From contig NC_015064.1 of the NCBI RefSeq assembly GCF_000178975.2, positions 1,674,001 through 1,738,000 on the forward strand: a stretch of 64,000 bases of DNA. The letters are read 5' to 3'. The DNA is from Granulicella tundricola MP5ACTX9. GTDB lineage: Bacteria > Acidobacteriota > Terriglobia > Terriglobales > Acidobacteriaceae. This document shows, in pieces, positions 59,965 through 64,000 of this stretch. Below the pieces are notes generated by a model. That model was not told the DNA's origin. It saw only the letters and a list, made by a program, of their open reading frames with translations, and did no database searches. The first letter of the stretch is position 1. Each line of letters opens with the position of its first letter. The translations under genes were made by a program, and so were the position numbers.

Positions 59965-60623
59965 CGCAGCCGCCCCGCTACGATCTCCCAGACCTTCCCC
60001 GCAATCGCCTCAACCGGCGCATCATCCCGCACCGCGACCACCCGCCCCGGCTCCCGCTCCGCAATCCGTTCATAGGCCTCATGAATCCGCCCATAGAACG
60101 CATCCCCCTCGCGCTCAAACCGATTCTCATCCGTCCCATGCTCCTTCACATGCCTCGTATTCCGCCGCCTCGCACGCCTCAGCGAAGCCTCCAAACTCGG
60201 CAGCAGCAGCACCGTCAGCTCCGGCCACAAGCCCTCACAAACCGTCTCATGCAATGCGAGCACCCGTTCACTCCCCAGCTCCCGCCCCGCCCCCTGATAA
60301 GCCTCGGATGAATCCGTATACCGGTCACAAAGCACTACCGCCCCCGCCCCGAGCGCCGGCCGAATCACCTCCGCAATCGCCTGCGCCCGATCCGCAAACA
60401 TCAACGCCAGCTCCGCCAGCGGCGCAATCGTCCCCAGCGCCGCCTCGCTCCTCGAATCCAGTAGCACCCCCCGAATCCGGTCCCCCAGCGCCGTCCCCCC
60501 CGGCTGCCGCAAGCTCACGACAGTCCTACCCTCAGCCGTCAGCGCCGCCGCCAGCAGCTTCAGCTGCGTAGTCTTCCCAGACCCGTCCAGCCCTTCAAAA
60601 GTAATAAAAAAGCCACGCCCCAT
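59961..60623 (-). CDS. tmk: Thymidylate kinase
   Basis: 220 residues. Walker A GLDGSGKTTQLKLL, LRQPGGTALGDRIRGVLLD (TMK PGGT motif as REPGGT-like), CDRYTDSSEAYQGAGRELG (DRY/H block) and the lid region ASLRRARRRNTR. It phosphorylates dTMP to dTDP in the cytoplasm. The ATG is 60623. First gene of the run leading to holB, to which tmk is often adjacent in bacteria. Confidence 0.95.
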   Translation of the reverse strand: MGRGFFITFEGLDGSGKTTQLKLLAAALTAEGRTVVSLRQPGGTALGDRIRGVLLDSRSEAALGTIAPLAELALMFADRAQAIAEVIRPALGAGAVVLCDRYTDSSEAYQGAGRELGSERVLALHETVCEGLWPELTVLLLPSLEASLRRARRRNTRHVKEHGTDENRFEREGDAFYGRIHEAYERIAEREPGRVVAVRDDAPVEAIAGKVWEIVAGRLR

Positions 60624-60651
60624 AGCCCTAAGTCTAGCCCACCAAACACCG

Positions 60652-60683
60652 CGTCATTCTGAGCGAAGCGAAGAACCTCAGTA
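60652..60683 (+). repeat. Dispersed repeat, copy B (GTCATTCTGAGCG type)
   Basis: CGTCATTCTGAGCGAAGCG, AAGAACCTCAGTA, with the tail TGCCTTTGCCCTTGCGG. Intergenic, between the tmk start and the lipoprotein gene stop. Confidence 0.75.
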
Positions 60684-60736
60684 GTGCCTTTGCCCTTGCG
60701 GTTATCTATTCCTGCTTTGTTTGTCCCCCACACCCA

Positions 60737-61087
60737 CTACTTCCGATTCTTCAACTTCTCATCCCAGCTCGTCCCCGCCGCCCCAACAGTCACGGTCAGC
60801 GAACCCTCATCCCCCTCATGCAGCTCAGGGCCCTTGACATCGATCTCCTTCTCTTTCGTATCCGTATAGATCAGCTTCAGCGCCCCACTCCCCAACACCT
60901 TGAACCGATAGTGAAACGTCCCCCCCGGCGCCAGCGTCTGCGTCCCAAAGCTCGCACTCGGATAGTCCAACTCCACCAGGCTGAGCGGCTTATCCGTCCC
61001 ATTCACCAGCGTCGCATCCACATAAGCCGAGTGACACCCAACCAGCCCCAACCCCAAACCACAACCGATCAACCGAAGAAGCCGCAT
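60737..61087 (-). CDS. Small putative lipoprotein
   Basis: 116 residues from ATG 61087, which places the lipobox LVGC at residue 18 of a short hydrophobic leader (LIGCGLGLGLVGC). The mature part has VDATLVNGTDKPLSLVELDY, FGTQTLAPGGTFHYRFKV and LHEGDEGSLTVTVG, beta-rich and Ig-like. A GTG 24 nt upstream is possible. Function unknown. It follows lpxD on the minus strand with 25 nt between. Confidence 0.75.
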   Translation of the reverse strand: MRLLRLIGCGLGLGLVGCHSAYVDATLVNGTDKPLSLVELDYPSASFGTQTLAPGGTFHYRFKVLGSGALKLIYTDTKEKEIDVKGPELHEGDEGSLTVTVGAAGTSWDEKLKNRK

Positions 61088-61112
61088 CCCCCAAGGATAC
61101 CAGCGCACCAAA

Positions 61113-62120
61113 TCAGCTCTTCCCCCGGAGCCCCCGCATCAACTCCGGCAGCCGATTAAACATAGCCACACTCCGCAACCATTGCCGATTATCCACCGCC
61201 GGATACCCACTCACCACCTTACCCGCCGCCACATCGTTCGGAATCCCACTCTGCGCCGTAGCGATCGCCCCATCCCCCACCGTGCAGTGCCCCGCAACCC
61301 CAACCTGCCCCGCCAGCACCACATTCTTCCCAATCACGGTCGACCCAGCCAACCCCACCTGAGCACAAAGTAGCGAGTTCTCCCCCACGGTCGACCCATG
61401 CCCCACCTGCACCAGGTTATCGATCTTAGCCCCCCGCATCACCCTCGTCTCCCCAATCGAAGCCCGGTCCACGCACGCATTCGCCTGCACCTCCACATCG
61501 CTCTCGATCACCGTCGGCCCCGACTGCACAATCTTGTACCACCCCGGCTCGCCCGCCTCCTTCGGCTTCCGCGCAAACCCAAACCCATCCGCGCCAATCA
61601 CCACGCCATTCTGCAAGATCACGTCATCCCCCACCCGGCAATGCTCCCGGATGATCGCATGAGCATGAGCGGTAAATCGGTCCCCAATAATCACATGCGG
61701 ATACACCACCACATGCGGATGCAGCACCGCATCCTCCCCGATCACCACCCCATCCTCAACCACCACATACGCCCCAATATGCGCCCTCGCCCCAATCGTC
61801 GCGGTCGCCGCAATCACAGCCGTAGGATGGATCGAAGCCGCATAAATCGGAGCCTGATAGAACAGCTCAATCGCCTTCGCAAACGCAAGATAAGGGTCCT
61901 TAAGCCTGAGCGTAGCCGCCGAAACCTCAGGAAACCCCGGCTCAACCAGAATCGCCGAAGCCTTCGTCGTCCTCGCCAGCCCCGCGTACCGCTGGTTCGC
62001 CACAAACGTAATCTGCCCCGCACCCGCCTGTTCAATCCCGGCGATCCCTGTAATCTCGGTCTCGCCATCACCGCCCTGCAACGTAGCGCCCAGGCTTGCA
62101 GCCAACTCAGAAAGCTTCAT
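61113..62120 (-). CDS. lpxD: UDP-3-O-(3-hydroxyacyl)glucosamine N-acyltransferase
   Basis: 335 residues. N-terminal LpxD domain (LSELAASLGATLQGG, ITGIAGIEQAGAGQITFVAN as TGIAGIEQAGAGQITF), then a left-handed beta helix of hexapeptide repeats (IHPTAVIAATATIGARAHIG, IVNG-type turns) with the catalytic His region FTAHAHAIIREHCRVG and GFGFARK. Adds the N-linked 3-hydroxyacyl chain in lipid A synthesis in the cytoplasm. It implies an outer membrane. Complete. Confidence 0.96.
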   Translation of the reverse strand: MKLSELAASLGATLQGGDGETEITGIAGIEQAGAGQITFVANQRYAGLARTTKASAILVEPGFPEVSAATLRLKDPYLAFAKAIELFYQAPIYAASIHPTAVIAATATIGARAHIGAYVVVEDGVVIGEDAVLHPHVVVYPHVIIGDRFTAHAHAIIREHCRVGDDVILQNGVVIGADGFGFARKPKEAGEPGWYKIVQSGPTVIESDVEVQANACVDRASIGETRVMRGAKIDNLVQVGHGSTVGENSLLCAQVGLAGSTVIGKNVVLAGQVGVAGHCTVGDGAIATAQSGIPNDVAAGKVVSGYPAVDNRQWLRSVAMFNRLPELMRGLRGKS

Positions 62121-62143
62121 GCAGAAATTGTAGTGGACTCTAC

Positions 62144-62692
62144 TCAGCCCTCGGAATCAGACGATAGAGCAGGGAACAGATCGTCCTGTATCGACTCCGC
62201 AGCCACCTTCACCACTCGGGCAGGCTTCGAAGGCGTCGTCACCACCCCCAGCACCTGCAACTGCGTCATCGCAGCCCTGGGCACAAACAGCCGTTGCGTA
62301 TTGGACCTTATATCCGGCGGAATCAGATACACCCCCCGATCCTCCAGCAACCCATCCGCCAGCCCAATATCCAGCGCCGCCAACCCCTCCAGCACATCGC
62401 CCCCGGCAAACTGAATCCGCACCCAAAGCCCCTCCGTTCGTGGCCGAGCCAGAAACGTCCGCCGAACCAGGTTCTCCGGGTCCACGGCATTATCCAGGTT
62501 GAAGTCGCGCACGTAAGCCACATGCCTCACCTCGTCCAGCGCCAGCGTCTCCAGCCTCCCGGATAGGTCCAGCAGTTCAATCACAGGCAGACCGGTCTCC
62601 ATGCCGCTCACGATCCCCATCAGCGGAAGATACCCCGCGTGGATCGTTTGATCGAGCATCCGGACAAGAACCTTCTTGCGTGAACTAGCCAT
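62144..62692 (-). CDS. Conserved hypothetical protein, function unknown
   Basis: 182 residues from ATG 62692; an ATG 18 nt upstream is also open and neither has a clear SD. KVLVRMLDQTIHAGYLPLM, VIELLDLSGRLETLALDEV, VAYVRDFNLDNA and VRIQFAGGDVLEGLAALD suggest two Sm- or PilZ-like barrel halves. IPPDIRSNTQRLFVPRAAM follows. I know similar unnamed proteins from acidobacteria but no function. It is 23 nt upstream of lpxD, likely in the same transcript. Confidence 0.75.
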   Translation of the reverse strand: MASSRKKVLVRMLDQTIHAGYLPLMGIVSGMETGLPVIELLDLSGRLETLALDEVRHVAYVRDFNLDNAVDPENLVRRTFLARPRTEGLWVRIQFAGGDVLEGLAALDIGLADGLLEDRGVYLIPPDIRSNTQRLFVPRAAMTQLQVLGVVTTPSKPARVVKVAAESIQDDLFPALSSDSEG

Positions 62693-62700
62693 AAGTTGTA

Positions 62701-62802
62701 AAGCCGTCATTCCATAAAGTCGTCATTCTTATCAAGCCGTCATCGCAAAGAAGCCATCATCGCAAAAAACCGTCATTCTGAGCGACGCTCAGAACCTCCG
62801 TA
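62701..62802 (+). repeat. Tandem 17-bp repeat plus dispersed repeat copy C
   Basis: AAGCCGTCATCGCAAAG (62734-62750) and AAGCCATCATCGCAAAA (62751-62767) are 17-bp tandem copies, preceded by two looser GTCATTC copies. Dispersed repeat copy C follows at 62770-62802: CGTCATTCTGAGCG, then ACGCTCAGAACCTCCGTA, containing the dyad CTGAGC-GAC-GCTCAG. The tail is TTTGCCTTTGCATTTGCC. Confidence 0.7.
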
Positions 62803-62874
62803 TTTGCCTTTGCATTTGCCCTAACTGCTTTAGGGGCACCACACCAAACAAAAATCGTACGCCAAGAACTTGTC

Positions 62875-63333
62875 TTACGCAGGCACCACATCGTCCTCTT
62901 CAGCTAAGACGACAGTCCCCTGGTGGTAGAGAATGCGCCAGCCATCTCGGACACTCTGCCAGATTGTGGCTCGGCGGGTAAGACGATCTCCCTGCAGAAG
63001 CACATAGGTGATGAGGTAAGTGTCAGGGCCAAGCCGGCGGAGGGCGTAGTCCCAGCTTTTCCAGCCCAAGGAATCCGCAAAGACCGGAGGTTGGCCATAA
63101 AGGTCTTGCAGAATGAAATCGCGGCTGTACCGTCGGCCTGACGCCCCTACCTCCCAGTAGTCAGTCGCCGTAGATCGTTCGAAATCCGCCACGGAGGTCC
63201 CGAACTCTGGCGAATGAAAGATCGGCTCACGCCGGCGAAGCTCCTCAAGGATCGGCAGTAGTTCAGGCTCGGTATACGTGAAGACCGGATTCTTTTCCAC
63301 CACAGAATTATAGGCAGGCTGAGCCGTGCGCAA
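62875..63333 (-). CDS. DUF4440/NTF2-like protein
   Basis: 152 residues. LLPILEELRRREPIFHSPEF, DYWEVGASGRRYSRDFILQD, LITYVLLQGDRLTRRATIW and WRILYHQGTVV match the DUF4440 pattern of a small cone-shaped ligand-binding fold. The active site, if any, is unknown. It reads away from the CCA-type gene (divergent, 223-bp gap without recognised boxes). Confidence 0.85.
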   Translation of the reverse strand: MRTAQPAYNSVVEKNPVFTYTEPELLPILEELRRREPIFHSPEFGTSVADFERSTATDYWEVGASGRRYSRDFILQDLYGQPPVFADSLGWKSWDYALRRLGPDTYLITYVLLQGDRLTRRATIWQSVRDGWRILYHQGTVVLAEEDDVVPA

Positions 63334-63556
63334 ACCAACATCTGTGCAACGGTCTCAGGAACTGCCCCATTGATCCCGGCGGCATTCTCGCACACCCAGC
63401 CCCGCACGCTGCAAAAAAGGTGCAAAAAAGCTGGCCAGAATGACACTTCTGTGTTACATTTGGGCTTTGCGCCGGACTGCTTGAATCGCTGTAAGTGTAT
63501 CATTTCCCTCGGGTTACGGCGATCGAGAGCTCGGCTCCTGGAGCGTACGTCGAGGT

Positions 63557-64000
63557 ATGGCCGACTATATCTACCTGCTCGAAAATCGTCTGTCCGCAGC
63601 TCAGCGAGCAGCCTTGCTTGCCGTTCGCGAGCTCGCCAAAGCGAAGAGCCTCACCCTGTTCCTCGTCGGGGGCGCTGTACGCGACCTGACCAGTGGCTCC
63701 CCCGTTCGTGATCTGGATGTAGTCGTTCAGGGGAACGCCCTCAAGCTCAACAAAGACATAGAGAAAGCCGGTGGAACCATCGTCGGCCAGTCCGACCTCG
63801 GACAAGCCCTCTTCGTCCGTTTTCCAGGCAGCGTTCGCATGGAGATCGGGAGCACCCTCTCGGTCACCTTTCCCAAACCCGGAAAACCCGTCCACAAGCC
63901 CGCCACCATCCTGGAAGACCTGCGCCGCCGCGACTTCACCGCCAACGCTATGGCTTTGTCGCTCAATGACGGCTCCTACGGCCTCCTCATGGACCCGCTC
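63557..64000 (+). CDS. CCA-adding/poly(A) polymerase-type nucleotidyltransferase (partial)
   Basis: 148 codons from ATG 63557 to the window edge, in frame throughout. FLVGGAVRDLTSGSPVRDLD carries the GG and DxD motifs of class II nucleotidyltransferases, continued by VVVQGNALKLN. RRRDFTANAMALSLNDGSYG is the RRD-FT block with the conserved Asn. Either a CCA-adding tRNA nucleotidyltransferase or a poly(A) polymerase fits; the deciding C-terminal part is outside the window. Confidence 0.9.
   Translation, partial: MADYIYLLENRLSAAQRAALLAVRELAKAKSLTLFLVGGAVRDLTSGSPVRDLDVVVQGNALKLNKDIEKAGGTIVGQSDLGQALFVRFPGSVRMEIGSTLSVTFPKPGKPVHKPATILEDLRRRDFTANAMALSLNDGSYGLLMDPL

Noticed and set aside
58588..60075. 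495-codon plus-strand frame opposite the P450 and tmk
   Set aside because: Arg/His/Pro-rich antisense shadow.

Overview
The window looks like a chromosomal segment of an Acidobacteriota bacterium, probably class Terriglobia (Granulicella/Terriglobus/Edaphobacter-like). This is inferred from the mix of gene types: a bacillithiol-type BshA, DUF2252, large exported TPR and VIT/VWA proteins, many overlapping starts, and a high-GC core with strong C/G third-position bias. No rRNA, tRNA or CRISPR array was recognised.

Region 1 to about 18.7 kb is an accessory region with visibly lower GC and mixed strands. It carries small-molecule and detoxification-type enzymes: an amidohydrolase, an HSL esterase, a zinc-less MDR reductase, an F420-reductase-like dehydrogenase, a PuuE-like deacetylase and two SDRs. 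Small-ligand folds (two SRPBCC proteins, single and tandem NTF2-like proteins) and AraC, TetR and LysR regulators sit among them. Two genes are broken, one by a nonsense codon and one by a 2-nt insertion. An IS5-type element with intact ends and a CTAG target duplication lies between an SDR gene and the LysR gene. A 13-position motif (ACATCTGTA-N5-TGTT) occurs upstream of three separate transcription units, which suggests one regulon. The region ends with a Xre/RES toxin-antitoxin pair whose antitoxin has an unusual N-terminal extension, followed by a degenerate receiver protein and a small CxxC protein.

From about 18.7 to 38.8 kb nearly everything is on the minus strand: a Flp pilin, then a 13.4-kb operon of four overlapping exported proteins (beta-propeller, VIT/VWA, a 2476-residue TPR protein, and an unrecognised exported protein), then a YdjC/ChbG deacetylase overlapping bshA, a VapBC-like pair, DUF2252 and uvrB.

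From 38.8 to 47.8 kb there are a histidine phosphatase/GH5 pair, a HAD phosphatase, a DUF4097 adhesin-like repeat protein, an orphan HlyD-type adaptor, a TlpA-like thioredoxin, lexA, and a signalling cluster of an OmpR-type regulator, a solitary DHp-like protein and a truncated sigma-54 activator.

From 47.8 to 64 kb the content is core housekeeping: ileS-lspA, a TonB-like protein, a chemoreceptor, a CYTH protein, Sua5/TsaC, a tmk-P450-pnuC-holB operon, lpxD, and the start of a CCA-adding-type nucleotidyltransferase. Intergenic spaces here hold dispersed short repeats, including three copies of a GTCATTCTGAGCG repeat and two of a TTATCCGCGTTACGCC repeat, plus several long hairpins.
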